From: Lingula anatina
Lineage: Eukaryota; Brachiopoda; Lingulata; Lingulida; Lingulidae
Direction: 5' to 3'
NCBI RefSeq assembly: GCF_001039355.2
Contig: NW_019773681.1
Span: 2,599 to 66,598, forward strand
DNA length: 64,000 nt
Every line of letters begins with the position of its first letter. Position 1 is the first letter of the stretch. A program made the translations under genes and the position numbers. Under the pieces are notes generated by a model that saw only the letters and a list, made by a program, of their open reading frames with translations, searched no databases and was not told the origin of the DNA. Positions 23,776 through 34,425 of this stretch are shown one piece after another.

Positions 23776-24052
23776 GTCAGGCCTACCCAACTACCAGACC
23801 CGGCACATAAGGATCCTGAATTAACCGGTATATCGGACCACACTACCCGTTTTCAAGGTGTGTGTCAGGTCGCATTTCGGAGGATCACACCCCAGAACAA
23901 ATTTTGTAGGACGACCGTGGGCTCATCCTGTCGGTATTCTGACTGATACTCCGAAATGCAATTTGACACACCTTGAAAACGGGTAGTGTGGTCCGATATA
24001 CCGGTTAATTCAGGATCCTTATGTGCCGAGTCTGGTAGTTGGGTAGGCCTGA
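23776..24052. mobile_element. foldback element of about 275 bases, specific to copy B
   Basis: Almost the whole element is a hairpin: GTCAGGCCTACCCAACTACC at the left returns as its complement at the right, and the arms include GGATCCTGAATTAACCGGTA. Copy A reads through at about 14808-14815 (CACACTGTTATTG), an empty site. The target duplication is unclear. A one-armed relative lies at 9755-9945. Confidence 0.8.
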
Positions 24053-25239
24053 CTGTTATTGTTGATATAGGAGGCTGTGGGCGTATCGAAGGACATAAGG
24101 ACTGTATTTTAATTGCCTCTGGAAGATTCCCTAGCTGATCAAATTATAAAGAGAAAGAGAAGCTTCGGTCAATATAAGTGGGTCGTGTTCGAATCTCACT
24201 CCGCATGTTAATTCATTTGAACATTTGTATAAGAAACTAAGCGGGGCAATTGGACGGTAACAGGATCTGAAATAAACTCCAGACTCAGTTAATCAATGCT
24301 GTGCATCTTCAAGGTTCGTTTGCTATAATTAAAGAGTCAGAGAATCAAAACAACGGTAGATGAAGAATACAAATCTGATCAGGTTTCCTGACCACACGGC
24401 TAAATCTGGAAAAGGAAATGTTGTTGTCAGTTCTCTAAGACATACCCAGTAGTTGCTGTTAAAAATGTTGCTGTTTGAAATGTTCGGGCCAAATCGAATA
24501 TTCCTCGAGAAAATAGATAACTTATCATACTCACGAATCATCGATCGACGCGTCCATACACTTGGATTATTATAATAATATTTTTTAGTCACTGACAAGT
24601 CCCGTATATTTCGGAAGAACGTACAGGTATCGACATAAGGTTATTTTATCTGAGGGATTTGACTCTTTTTAAAAAAGCTCTGAATTTGGAAAAATAAGTA
24701 GCCTTCAAGGATAACGTTGGCAGATTATATACCTTTATTTTCAAATGTGAATAGTATAACATAAAGAAGTCGGCTAAGGATGATAAAGGTACAGATTCAT
24801 AGTTTTGTCAAAGAGGAAGGGCCACATTTTCTAACGTGTATAGAATGCATGTACCTTGTAAGAGAAATCGGTCAGCTACATGTAACTATATAAAATTTTT
24901 AATGGCCACTTATCTTTCTTAGCTTTGTCGTAGATTTTTTTGACAATTGAGATGGATTTTTTGTTTGTTGGGTCATTATTTTTGCAAGTAAGTTTGAAAA
25001 AAAAAACATGGTAGGTAACACTGGTATTGATCTATTGGTGTTTCATCGTACCAGTACATTCTTTTTTCATTGTGTTAAAACATGTCATGAAAAAGAATAT
25101 GTTCAGTAGGTTACTTAGGAATTGAAAATCAAGTGTTGGTATTTCTTAGATCTTTTGCGTTTGGCGAAAAATGTGAAAAAGTAAAAAAAAAAGGATTCAG
25201 TCGGTGTACGTGTAACGCAGGCATGAAGATTTAACAGAA

Positions 25240-25411
25240 TGCCATCGCCCACTAAAATGATTCCGTTGGCATTGGTTGGCCAGCGTTGCCAAGTGTCTCG
25301 AGAATGGAGCAAGTCAACGCCCACTAAAATGATTGACGCACTTCGTCTGCTTTCTATTGGTTTGCCAAAGGTGCCACGAGACTTAAAGGCGGAGCTTCCA
25401 AGCCTTTATAT
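25240..25411 (+). promoter_or_regulatory. promoter of defensin gene 3 with decayed E-boxes
   Basis: Same layout as gene 2: two CGCCCACTAAAATGA blocks (about 25246 and 25317) and a TATA box TTTATAT at 25405-25411. ATTGG at 25356-25360 keeps the 13-base spacing to CCACG (25374-25378), but the E-box reads CACGAGAC, and the distal one reads CCAAGTGTC, so both CACGTGAC sites are lost. Confidence 0.6.
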
Positions 25412-25453
25412 GCCTCGTCCGCCGTATGGAGAGCCATTCTACTTGTTATCAAG

Positions 25454-26322
25454 ATGAACTCTCTCAAAGTTGTTGCGCTGTTCGTAGTAGTTTTGTCGGT
25501 TTTGCTGCTTGAAGTGGAGAGCAGAGTATCGGCGGGACTAGGGTCCGATTGGAGCGTTGTCTATATCAAAAATAGATCAGGAAGATTGAGCGACTTCGAT
25601 GACAAAAAAGGTGAGTTTTTTCTACAGACCTGTATGCTGTAAGTACAGACTTATACAATATTTTCTGGTGGTTAAATTTTCATCTTAGAATTCATTTTTT
25701 TAGGGAGGCTGTGAAGTATTTCAGTGACACTACTGCTACTAGGAGGGAGAATAATACATTGTATTGCGCTATAAAGTTTATTACTTAGCTTTTCTCGTAG
25801 GGAATTGCTCGTGTACAAAATAAATAAATAAATTAATTAATAAATTTAGAGAGATTCCATAAAAATTTTCTTCCTAGAACGCTTATAATAAGTTTCTCAG
25901 GGGACGATTTGCAGCCTACACAGTTACTGATTTGTATAATTTGGTGTAACAAATTATTTCTCAATTCATTTTTTTAATTACAGTCGTTTTTCAAATTTAC
26001 GGGAAAGCTGACTGATCGATAATGTCCTAGTTATTGTCCACGAAATCGAATTAGTATTGTACAGTTAAAAATTTGCTGAATCGGATTCGAATAAAATGCC
26101 TTAATGATCTTTGACTAGTCTTGTGTATTCCAGGACATTTCACGGTTAATATTTGAACGTATTTTATGTATTATAGGCAAAGCAAAACCGCAAGTGATAC
26201 ACCTTGGAAAGAAAGGCGGGAAATGCCGTGAGAAAAAATGCTGGAGGGCTTGTTATTACGTGCTGCAACGGGGAGGACAGTGTTCCGATGACAGAAAAAT
26301 GTGCGCCTGTTTCGAAGAGTGA
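25454..26322 (+). CDS. secreted CS-alpha-beta defensin-like peptide 3
   Basis: Exons 25454-25610 and 26177-26322 (phase-1 intron, GTGAGT donor, TTATAG acceptor) encode 100 residues. Signal peptide core VVALFVVVLSVLLLE; a propeptide with a two-residue insertion relative to gene 2 (NRSGRLSDFDDKK); then the six-cysteine CS-alpha-beta domain with spacing C-x4-C-x3-C-x9-C-x6-C-x-C. From the middle of exon 2 onward the DNA is essentially identical to gene 2, including intron 2 and the 3' UTR, whereas exon 1 and intron 1 differ at many positions. This suggests a conversion or recombination boundary inside exon 2. Expected to be secreted; antimicrobial activity is inferred from the fold. Confidence 0.88.
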
Positions 26323-26670
26323 AACAACAGTAAGTTGTTCATCTTTGGATTTCTTCTTTTAATCCATCACTGGATTTCTTCTTTTAATTCTAGGTTCCTT
26401 TTAATTAATTGAATTGTTTATTTATGCACCCGTATGCAGTCATGGATTTATTTTATTTGAAAATTATTAGCTATATTGTTTGTTTTGCATTTATTTATAT
26501 GACGATTAACATTTTAATTAAGCACTCGAAGGTTTTCTATAATTTTATTCGTATTTATTTATTCAGTGTGACAAAAGATTTAACGCGCATTCTATTCCTC
26601 AACAATACATCAAATTATCTAATTGATAATTCCTTAGGGGCTAATTTGTTGCGTTTTTTATTCTTTCTAG

Positions 26671-26790
26671 GTATGCTACGGCTGCAGCAAAGAGACCGAC
26701 GGCTGAAAACATTCAAATTTTTTTCTTCAATTCTAAATTTACTGTGAAAATTGATCAATGAAACAATAAAATGCAGCCAAAAATAGCTCA
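26671..26790 (+). other. 3' UTR exon and polyadenylation signal of defensin gene 3
   Basis: Donor GTAAGT at 26330, acceptor TTCTTTCTAG ending at 26670, AATAAA at 26765-26770. Near-identical to gene 2. Confidence 0.65.
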
Positions 26791-28279
26791 TTCTTGTCGT
26801 TAAATACTGCAAACACGGCCAGGCTTTTTAAATCATTGAAAAATTGAAAGTTTGTGAAAATTATATCTAATTGGCAACTTAATAAGTTTATGAGTTCGGA
26901 CTGTTGTTTTTAGATAATGTCTTTCTTTATTTCAAGATTCCATTCATATGTTACTGTTTATCTTTTGCGTTACCAAGTGAGCGACATAAATATGTCCCAA
27001 TAGCTCGATCTTCCAATGTTTTTATTGAATGGGAATGTTCTTGAAAACATATTTTTCGTCAATCAGGTGCTTTCAAACGAGTTTTAACTCGTAAAACCCA
27101 GGAAAGGTTTGATAAATTTAATTATTCAGTACATAATGTCACCCTCTTTTTTTCTTATGAACTGACATTTAGAAAATCGGAAAGGCAAGCATAATCGTCA
27201 TTTGAATTAGTTTTCTTTTCTACACATATTGCACGTTTTAAATGGGATTGTCTTTACTTAATTCTCATACGATTACCTACGAAACTGAGTCGAGAAGAAA
27301 AAATGATACGCGTGGAAGCAGATTAAATTATATCCATGTATATGTATGCTGCTTCTGGTCTCCCTCGTTGAAAATGCAACCTTATATTAAGATATGATCT
27401 GGTCCACTTCGGAGACTCTTTCCAAATCGAGCGATACAGTTTTCCGTAACGCACCAGTTTGACAGGCCCTTGCATGTACTTTCTGTATGGTTTGTTGTGT
27501 GGTGGTAAACAAACCAATGCACCAATCAAAATTATTCTGTAGACAGATTGCGTGTTGAGCATTTACTCCTTTCAGGAGATTCTCTTTTATGATATTTGAG
27601 CCAAACTATTCTCTCAGAATCAAGCATGAAAATATAGCATACATGTACCTTTCGATGCGAAAAAGGGTCATGTAGTTTGTAGAATTTTTTTCTTGATCGT
27701 GTTTACGTGCAGCACAACGGTGGGCAATATAATCTTCTCTAACGCAATCTTCTCCAGCACAATACTTTTTAACACAATCGCTTCAACGCGATGGATTCGC
27801 ACATGAGACATAATTGATGCGTAGAATCTTGACTGTCTAAATCAGCCACATTCAGATCTATTACAAAAAGATTAATTTTTTTCTCAATTCCCATTGTGTG
27901 GCTTTGTAAGTAAACAACATTTTTAGCCTGTGGAGGCCGTCTTGTGCACTACTCAAAGAGCCGGATTCAAGATCTTGTCTAAACTTTTAGACCACGTTTT
28001 GAGTCCATTTTGTAAATCAGCAGTTGATTAATCGAATGAAACCGTACTCCCATTATGTAACACGACATACATGGCTGTTGTTTCAAAATAATATTTACTT
28101 TATTTAAAGGTACATACGAACCGAGCATCGGTGGAGCGTGGATTCCAAGTAACACATGTAAACCACATCTACTAGATTCTCATATGGTTCAAATAAATTC
28201 GACATGCCAAGGGATAAACTGAATAGATCACTCGATCAGCCATAAAAGACCTTTAGACTGCTCCTTTCTTTAAATTTTT

Positions 28280-28727
28280 GGTTGTAAATTTAACCTACTT
28301 TCGTGACCTACTTTCCTGCCCCATTGACATACAGCTTAGAATGCCAGCAGAAAAATCCGTTCAAACATCATTTTTCTCTTAGTTATACTACTTGAAACTA
28401 TATGCTGGCATTTGGTTGATTTTTGTGACAAAAAATTGACTTTGTGTGCATCTTTAAGCAAGCTTCTGTGAAAGTATCAGGAACTACAATTAACTAACTT
28501 TCTGTCTTAAAGTTCAGGCCAAAATTCGGGGTAAAATTCTCTTACGAAACTGCCGTGACCAAACAAAATGCTTGTCTGTTGGCGTATAAATTCCCTCGGA
28601 GTCGAAAGTCAGAATTTCGAATCTAGGTTGTTGCGTGATCCGGCACATCCTCGTTTCACATAATGCCCAACGGGTAAGTTTGTAGTTCATTATATTATAA
28701 AATGTCTTAAACATCAAATACAGAATG
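28280..28727. other. intergenic, no recognised gene
   Basis: 3' flank of the VioB-like gene and the end of duplication copy B. No clear AATAAA was found on the minus strand close to the stop. Confidence 0.5.
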
Positions 28728-29660
28728 TCAGTCGTCATTTCCTGGATCAAACCCGTTGAACCTAAAAGTCGGCCCCGCATTTGGACCAATATCAGGGTTT
28801 CCCCCATGTATCAAAGGAGTCTGAACAAGTTTTTGCCCTTGGACATACAAAGCATGCATCAAACCGATGCAGTTTCTCAGTTCAGTTGGAAAACCGTTGA
28901 AGCATTTCTGAAGACAATACAAGAGTCCAGAGTACATTCGGGTAAACACGTCCGCCATCATCACAGCCATGGAATTGTTCTCTAATTTGCCGACCGTAGG
29001 ATTCGGCACCATCGGCCAGACGCCTTCACTACTAAACGCAATCCTTGGCCCTGAATATGAGTAGACCGTGTCACATTTCACTGGCGTTTCTGTCTGAGGA
29101 GAGAAGATATTTTCATAATCAGTGGGTGAGTACTTGCCCTTTCTTTTGCAACGCTTTTGGTTATTATCTACCGCCTCCGTGCGTTCTGGACTTACCAACG
29201 AGCGTTTGGTGCACGTGTCACTCGAATATGACCTCTTTGCGCATGCTCTGTCTTCATCAAGACAAGACCCCCTCGATATCCTAACCTCCCTACCGTAAAC
29301 AATCTCCGCAAACTTGAAGTAGTGTGACAGATCGTGGGGGCGGTAAACTGGCGTACATACGTCACTTCCTTCCCCTTGTTCTGTTATAATATCAATGGCT
29401 TTTAATGCCGAATGAAGATCTACTATAGCAAAAGGAAACAACGAAGCGTCTCTCCCGTACCAAAAGGTTGCGTTAATTTGTGTTGACACATTCCCAGTAA
29501 AAATTGGCGCAACTTGAGTTTTACTCAGCGTGATCAGTAGTTCTTTGATGCGGTTATAGAAAGTGGAAATCGCTCCTCTTGTATCTCTGTAAGAACAGAG
29601 GTGCCGACAGCCTGTACTGGTACTGGCTGAACAAGCCTGTTGGTAAAAAGCCATCTCCAC
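28728..29660 (-). CDS. VioB-like gene exon 4, downstream part after the frame breaks
   Basis: Continues the ferritin-like domain: EQGEG (about 29366-29383), HYFKFAEI (about 29312-29328), a lysine/arginine-rich insertion, GVWPM, then a helical C-terminal part (FTRMYSGLLYCLQKCFNGFP) and GPTFRF before TGA at 28728-28730. The piece between 29660 and 29737 reads in a third frame that keeps the family motif FMEIEKP, which is why I infer two separate one-base shifts rather than a stop-proximal end. A GTGAGT donor (29654-29659) and a CTTACAG acceptor 78 bases later exist, but the phase does not restore the frame. Confidence 0.8.
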   Translation of the reverse strand: MEMAFYQQACSASTSTGCRHLCSYRDTRGAISTFYNRIKELLITLSKTQVAPIFTGNVSTQINATFWYGRDASLFPFAIVDLHSALKAIDIITEQGEGSDVCTPVYRPHDLSHYFKFAEIVYGREVRISRGSCLDEDRACAKRSYSSDTCTKRSLVSPERTEAVDNNQKRCKRKGKYSPTDYENIFSPQTETPVKCDTVYSYSGPRIAFSSEGVWPMVPNPTVGKLENNSMAVMMADVFTRMYSGLLYCLQKCFNGFPTELRNCIGLMHALYVQGQKLVQTPLIHGGNPDIGPNAGPTFRFNGFDPGNDD

Positions 29661-31753
29661 TCACGTGTAACTTGCATTCAGCACAAAGCAACTGGGATGG
29701 TTTCTCGATCTCCATGAATATAGTTTCAATGTACTCTCGGCTTCAGTTTCTGCAGCGAGACAACCAGATCTGGACGTACACCTCCCGGTAGCTTACTGGG
29801 ATAGAGCGGGGCATTTAATGTGGAGGCGATGGATGGGGACCCGCCAACCGCGTTCAGCAGATTCCCCACTAGGGCCATGTGAAGCATCTCCTGGACCACA
29901 ACACTCTTGATCCGCCGCCCTATCTCCACGTTGAAGCCCTCTTTTATGGACATCAGTGCGGTCAGGTACGGTGGAATAGTGCTCAGTTCAAGTTCCATAG
30001 CTTGCTGGAGAAGGGTGCGAAGATTCTCAATAGATGGCGCAGGCTGACCTAGTATTGGGTTTTCAAGCCAGTCCAACAACATCTTTCTCTTTCGTTTTGA
30101 CAAATCCCGCGTTGTCGGCATGTGATGGGGATCATCGATGGGCAAAGACAGAACAGCTTTCATCTTATCCTTGTTCTCCAACACGCTGTGATAATCAGTG
30201 AGATGAACAAAAGATCGCATAACGGGAAACAGATTGTGATAGGGCTCCAGTGTAGGTAACACGTGGTCGTACCACGTGGGTGTGTCGGGCACGTGGTAGA
30301 TTTGAAACACACGTGCTCCAAAATGGAACAGAGCTGCGTCGGATATGCCTCCAAAGCTCATGTTGATAAAGAGAAGATAAAGCTGTGAGCCCTGAAGTTC
30401 TACAACATGAGGATACGGGGCTCCCTCCATCGGATCATAGGCCATCAGCGGGATATTTGCAAACCCGCCTTCGTCTGTGACCACAAACGGCGGGAAAGAC
30501 AGGGCAGACTGGGGAGTGCTGAAACCCGTGGTGCAGGGCCCGCAGATCTGCATGGGGCAGTGTTCCCCACCGTAGTTCAGGCTTAACTCAACACCAGGCT
30601 GCGGGACGCCAAATTTGCTTGCGAACAAGTGAAAAGACCATGCTTCTCCTGGTTCCTTTCTGTAAGTATTGGTGATCATAGCTCCAACCGTTAACCCGTG
30701 GTGCCTCTCCACTAATACCGGTTTTTGGCAGACCAAAGTTCCATTTTCTTTCTTGTATTTAAATATTACAAGCGGAGAGACATGCAATTGTTCTTTAATG
30801 GCCTTTCCTGACAGAGTTTCAGTTAAATTCAGTGTAACCACCCCAGCCGTTCTTTCATACCAGTACTCGGTGGTGTAATTAATTTCACCGGCGTACACGA
30901 CCTGCGAGTTACAGTCCACCTCAGAGCTTTCACCCAAAGCAGGCTGAAAACCAACGTACAACCTCCCCAGTGTCTGGGTATTAAAACTTCCATTGAATGA
31001 ACTCCGGAAGCTATTCCCTACGTCGATGGTAAGCAAATTCATGGCATGGTCAATTGAGAAAGGGGCGTGGCAGAAGGGTCCAGTGCATTCACTATCACCC
31101 GCCTGGAGTTGTCTGGTAAATCTCATGAAAGGGATGGAGTCATTGGGATGGTGAGGTCCTATCGTCCCAACGAGTCTCCCTAAGCGAAACTTATCACTGG
31201 CAACCCTGCTGTCGTACTGGTCCAGATTAAACTTAACGGCAAGGGCCAGCGGGTTGGTCTCCCTCAACTCGTCAAGAAATCGGGACTCAAAATCAGGATC
31301 CCTGTCCAGCCACGTGAGGTTCGTAAGGACCGATTTAAACTGGGCCCCGGCACTGAAGGTGGAGAGGTTGGGCGTCTCGATGCACCGCAGCCACATCTGC
31401 TGCACTGGGGTCGGCGTGAGGGCGGCACGGATGATCTGGCCTACCTGCAGCTTCATGCCGTGGATGTTGGACAGGGTGTCGCAGGTGGGGCTGATGTCGA
31501 CCAGTTTAGCAGGTGCACGATCGAACCAGTCTAGATTTTAGATTAAAAAAAAAAGACAAAAGAGGGTAAAACCAGAAGTAGCTGTATAAGAATTAAAGTA
31601 CATGTACCTGAAGTAAGAGGAAGCGAAGCAGAAGGCAAATAAGGAATAGCACCAGTAGCATTACAACACATTGCAGTAGTAGTAGTGGTGGCAGTAGTAG
31701 TAGCAGCAGCAGCATGCGAAGGAAGTGATGGTAGAAGAAGTAGCAGCTAGTGT

Positions 31754-31784
<31 letters not shown>

Positions 31785-34425
31785 AAGATGTCCTTGTATT
31801 TGTTATAGTAGTAATAGTAGTAGCGGTAGTACTAGTAATAGTACAGTTGTGGGGTAGGGACATGTAGTGCTGTGTATTATATAGCTACAGTGATAAAAGC
31901 TTTACCAGCAGTGCCAGTAGTAGCGGTTGAAGAAGTGTATTTGATCCGTTAATTAGAACTGAATCTTCTAAATTTGCATACATCAGATATGTATATATTT
32001 GTACGTTTTAATTATTCAAATATACTTAGACATGACATGTTGCATGGCAGTTTAAGAGAAGTTCATTTAAAATGCAAATCAAGATTTAATTTAAATGTAT
32101 CTACAATTAAGTTAATGTACATAGGCATGGCATGTTTCATGTCAGTTATGAAAGCTAATTTGAAATGCAAATTAAGATAGAGTATAAAGGCAGTGACTGA
32201 GCCACAGAGACAGGGGGACTTACAGACTGAGAGAGTTAGAGATAGTTATAGATACGGTAGAAGAGACCTGAGTCTTCAGGCGCTTGAATAAACCATGTAA
32301 CAGAAAACTATCCCTGCCTGTCTCAGTTGTCTTAATTATTGGTGAAAAAGTAACTCAAAGAACAGGTGTATAACCACCGACTGGTTATTACAATTTGCCC
32401 TCCCTCTGCCCTAGATATTCTACTAAAATTGTCCTCGTCTTTTATCCTATATTCGCGACCAACGCGAGGTAACATGTTTTTATCCTTCCACTCCCTCCCA
32501 CCGGTAGTAATGTGTAACTGTGGACCCATAGTCCAAGTTACAATGGATTATAACAAGGGTGTTGAGTAACGCATTTTTCAAATATTGTTCTGTACGTCAT
32601 GTGAACGGACTACGATTCAACGCCGAAGGTACACAGTACAACAACAATAACAACAACAACAACAACAACAAAAAAAAAATTATAATAATAATAGTCATTT
32701 CCAGAAATCAGTGCCTACCTTCCACGGACTGCCCCAGTATTTCGTCATCCTGGGACGTACATGTTCCGTCCATATAACACACTCCCGACACATAAGCGTT
32801 GTAGAACATAAAGTTCCCCGTTCCCTGGAAAGAATTCAGAGATTTAATCCTACAGGTTAGGGTTAGCCTGACGTAAATGGGTCAAAACCTTGGCCGAGGC
32901 TTACCTGTGCAAATAAACGGGAACCGGTCTCTCCATTATGGAAGGGGAGGGGGCTGTTTCGCCGACCTCAAAGTGGCCAAAATAGAAAAAAATAAAATTG
33001 AGCCCATTTATTTTTTAACCGACGGCCGGTTGATCATGTGGTTATATTGATTACATAAACTTGTGTCAAACAAAAAAATATGATAAAATCACTACAGTGC
33101 CTGTACATAAAAAGGAAATGAGAAATTAATTTATTTCGCACTTACTACACTGTTAAACCCCTCACTGTCAGCTTGAATCCTTGGCCCGCGATTCCGGGTC
33201 ATGTTGTGGTTGATAAGTCTATTATTCGCCGTCATCGGGTCCGAGTGAAAATACCCCGTGAAATGAAGACGAGGAAATCCGAGATAGGAATGTTTCAGCC
33301 CTGAATAGATAAATAAACATAATTATTGATTTGAAAAGACGGACAATTTGTCTACTTATTCTCTGCTTCTAATTTGTCCGCTCATATAAAAAGAAAACTG
33401 CATTATCTAGGTAATGTATGCTATATTACAAATGTGTAAATTCCATGTATAACACTGTCGCTCTGTTTGCGCTTGTAAGTTATAGAAATATTTGACATAA
33501 ATATTTTAGAATAAATGGAGTAGAGTTTAAGATATTGATAAATATGAGAGGTTTTATGAATACACCTTTAATCTCTTAATCCAACTTTAAAATTGAGGAT
33601 TTGAGATAAATCAACCAAGCTTGTAATATATAGCAATAGGAAACGTTATCTTACAGAGTGCTCTAAAATGTTTTCCTTGTAACTGCCCATTGCTGATATA
33701 TTTTGCATCTATATATGTAGATGTTTACTCAAAAAGGCGCAATTAAAATAATCTGTATTAAATTAACATTAGAACAATAACAAAATAACATAGCGTAAAA
33801 GAAAGCTGATATAAACAATGAGCAGTGAAGGGGCGAGTATATTTTTGGGACACCCTATAGTGACAATATAGACGGTCATATATATTTAAGAGCTCGGTTT
33901 AAAAGATGAATGAAAAAACTAATGAATTAAATAAGTGAAATTAAATAAATGAAATCAGTTAAAAAGAAATGGCATATAATGAAATACATAAAAATTGCAC
34001 AGCATATGTGTAAGACAGTTTAAAAGGATTTTAAAAAAGTTGTCCCACAAGTATGAATTCCTTAGATTGTCTGTCTTGATATTTGGGACTATTGACTAAA
34101 ATTAATATGCAACAGGGCCTGTTACACAAAACAGCTTCTGTTCGACAATCTTTGTTCAGCGTCACTTCTAGAGAAAATTCATAAAAAAACCTAAATATAA
34201 ATAGTCTACAATGTGCTCTGAAATATTACCCATGTGTTTATTATCATACAATAGACAGTTTTTCATTTACACTAATGAGTCATCATGGGCGAAGGTGAAC
34301 TGAAGTTACAAATATGAAAAAGAAGAGCATGAAAACTTACTTTCATTCGTCCTTGAATTAGAAGCGGCAGGTACGATCCCGAGTTGTCCACATATTAATA
34401 ATACCATGAAAAGAAATGTCACCAT
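28728..34425 (-). CDS. secreted VioB-like ferritin-like enzyme (disrupted), four exons
   Basis: Exons 34341-34425, 33146-33300, 32719-32824 and 28728-31530 would give about 1050 residues, close to bacterial VioB (about 1000). Family marks in order: signal peptide; FPRLHF with NN shortly after (VioB-type N-terminus); GTGNFMF; PAKLVDISP; MPTTRDLS; then the ferritin-like domain with ELSTIPPYL, QEMLH, EQGEG and HYFKFAEI, which carry the expected iron ligands Glu, Glu-x2-His, Glu and His/Glu; finally GPTFRF near the C-terminus. VioB, RebD and StaD couple two imines of aromatic keto acids (from tryptophan) in bisindole pigment synthesis; PF12902 is the matching domain. The substrate in an animal is unknown. 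Many Asn-x-Ser/Thr sites fit secretion. Two frame breaks occur: an extra A at about 29737, and another shift between there and about 29580, most simply the T5 run at 29645-29649. It may be a pseudogene or carry sequencing errors. No VioA/RebO-type oxidase is present nearby. Confidence 0.82.
29738..31530 (-). CDS. VioB-like gene exon 4, upstream open part
   Basis: Starts after the acceptor AAAATCTAG with DWFDRAPAKLVDISPTCDTL and runs open to the first frame break at about 29737. Contains MPTTRDLS (about 30096-30124), the first ferritin helix with ELSTIPPYL (about 29966-29999), and QEMLH (about 29879-29893). An internal ATG at 31456 would miss the conserved start of the exon and is not the true start. 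Confidence 0.85.
31630..31860. repeat. (TAG)n-rich microsatellite region in intron 3 of the VioB-like gene
   Basis: A pure (TAG)n run at about 31754-31784, with degenerate AGTAGTAGC-type repeats on both sides. Intronic. Confidence 0.85.
32638..32672. repeat. (AAC)n/(AAT)n microsatellite
   Basis: ACAACAACAA run followed by poly(A) and AATAATAATA, just downstream of exon 3 in the same intron. Confidence 0.85.
32719..32824 (-). CDS. VioB-like gene exon 3
   Basis: 106 bases, acceptor TTCTTTCCAG, donor GTAGGC. Encodes GTGNFMFYNAYVSGVCYMDG, which fits the segment after PRLHF in VioB-like proteins. Ends in phase 1, matching exon 4. Confidence 0.75.
32825..33145. other. intron 2 of the VioB-like gene
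   Basis: 321 bases between exons 2 and 3. No other feature was recognised. Confidence 0.7.
33146..33300 (-). CDS. VioB-like gene exon 2: N-terminal PRLHF motif
   Basis: 155 bases, between the acceptor TTTATCTATTCAG and the donor GTAAGT. Encodes GFPRLHFTGYFHSD and ANNRLINHN, the hallmark start of VioB-type proteins (xFPRxHFxG...NN). The phases fit exons 1 and 3. Confidence 0.8.
33301..34340. other. intron 1 of the VioB-like gene
   Basis: About 1 kb of AT-rich sequence between the signal-peptide exon and the PRLHF exon. No ORF of note. Confidence 0.7.
34341..34425 (-). CDS. VioB-like gene exon 1: signal peptide
   Basis: ATG at 34423-34425, then a hydrophobic core (FLFMVLLICGQLGIV) and a small-residue end (PAAS) fitting a signal peptidase site. 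It ends in phase 1 at a GTAAGT donor (34335-34340). A bacterial VioB has no such exon, so secretion is an animal addition. Confidence 0.75.

Larger units (their letters stand above)
19696..28279 (+). repeat. segmental duplication copy B, carrying defensin gene 3
   Basis: Partner of 13343-19567. It is longer because of two insertions absent from copy A: a 2.6-kb transposon (20006-22599) and a foldback element (about 23776-24052). Confidence 0.85.

Noticed and set aside
13343-28279. CRISPR-like or prophage-like structure
   Set aside because: The repeats are transposon ends and segmental duplications in spliced animal DNA; there are no regular spacers and no phage genes.
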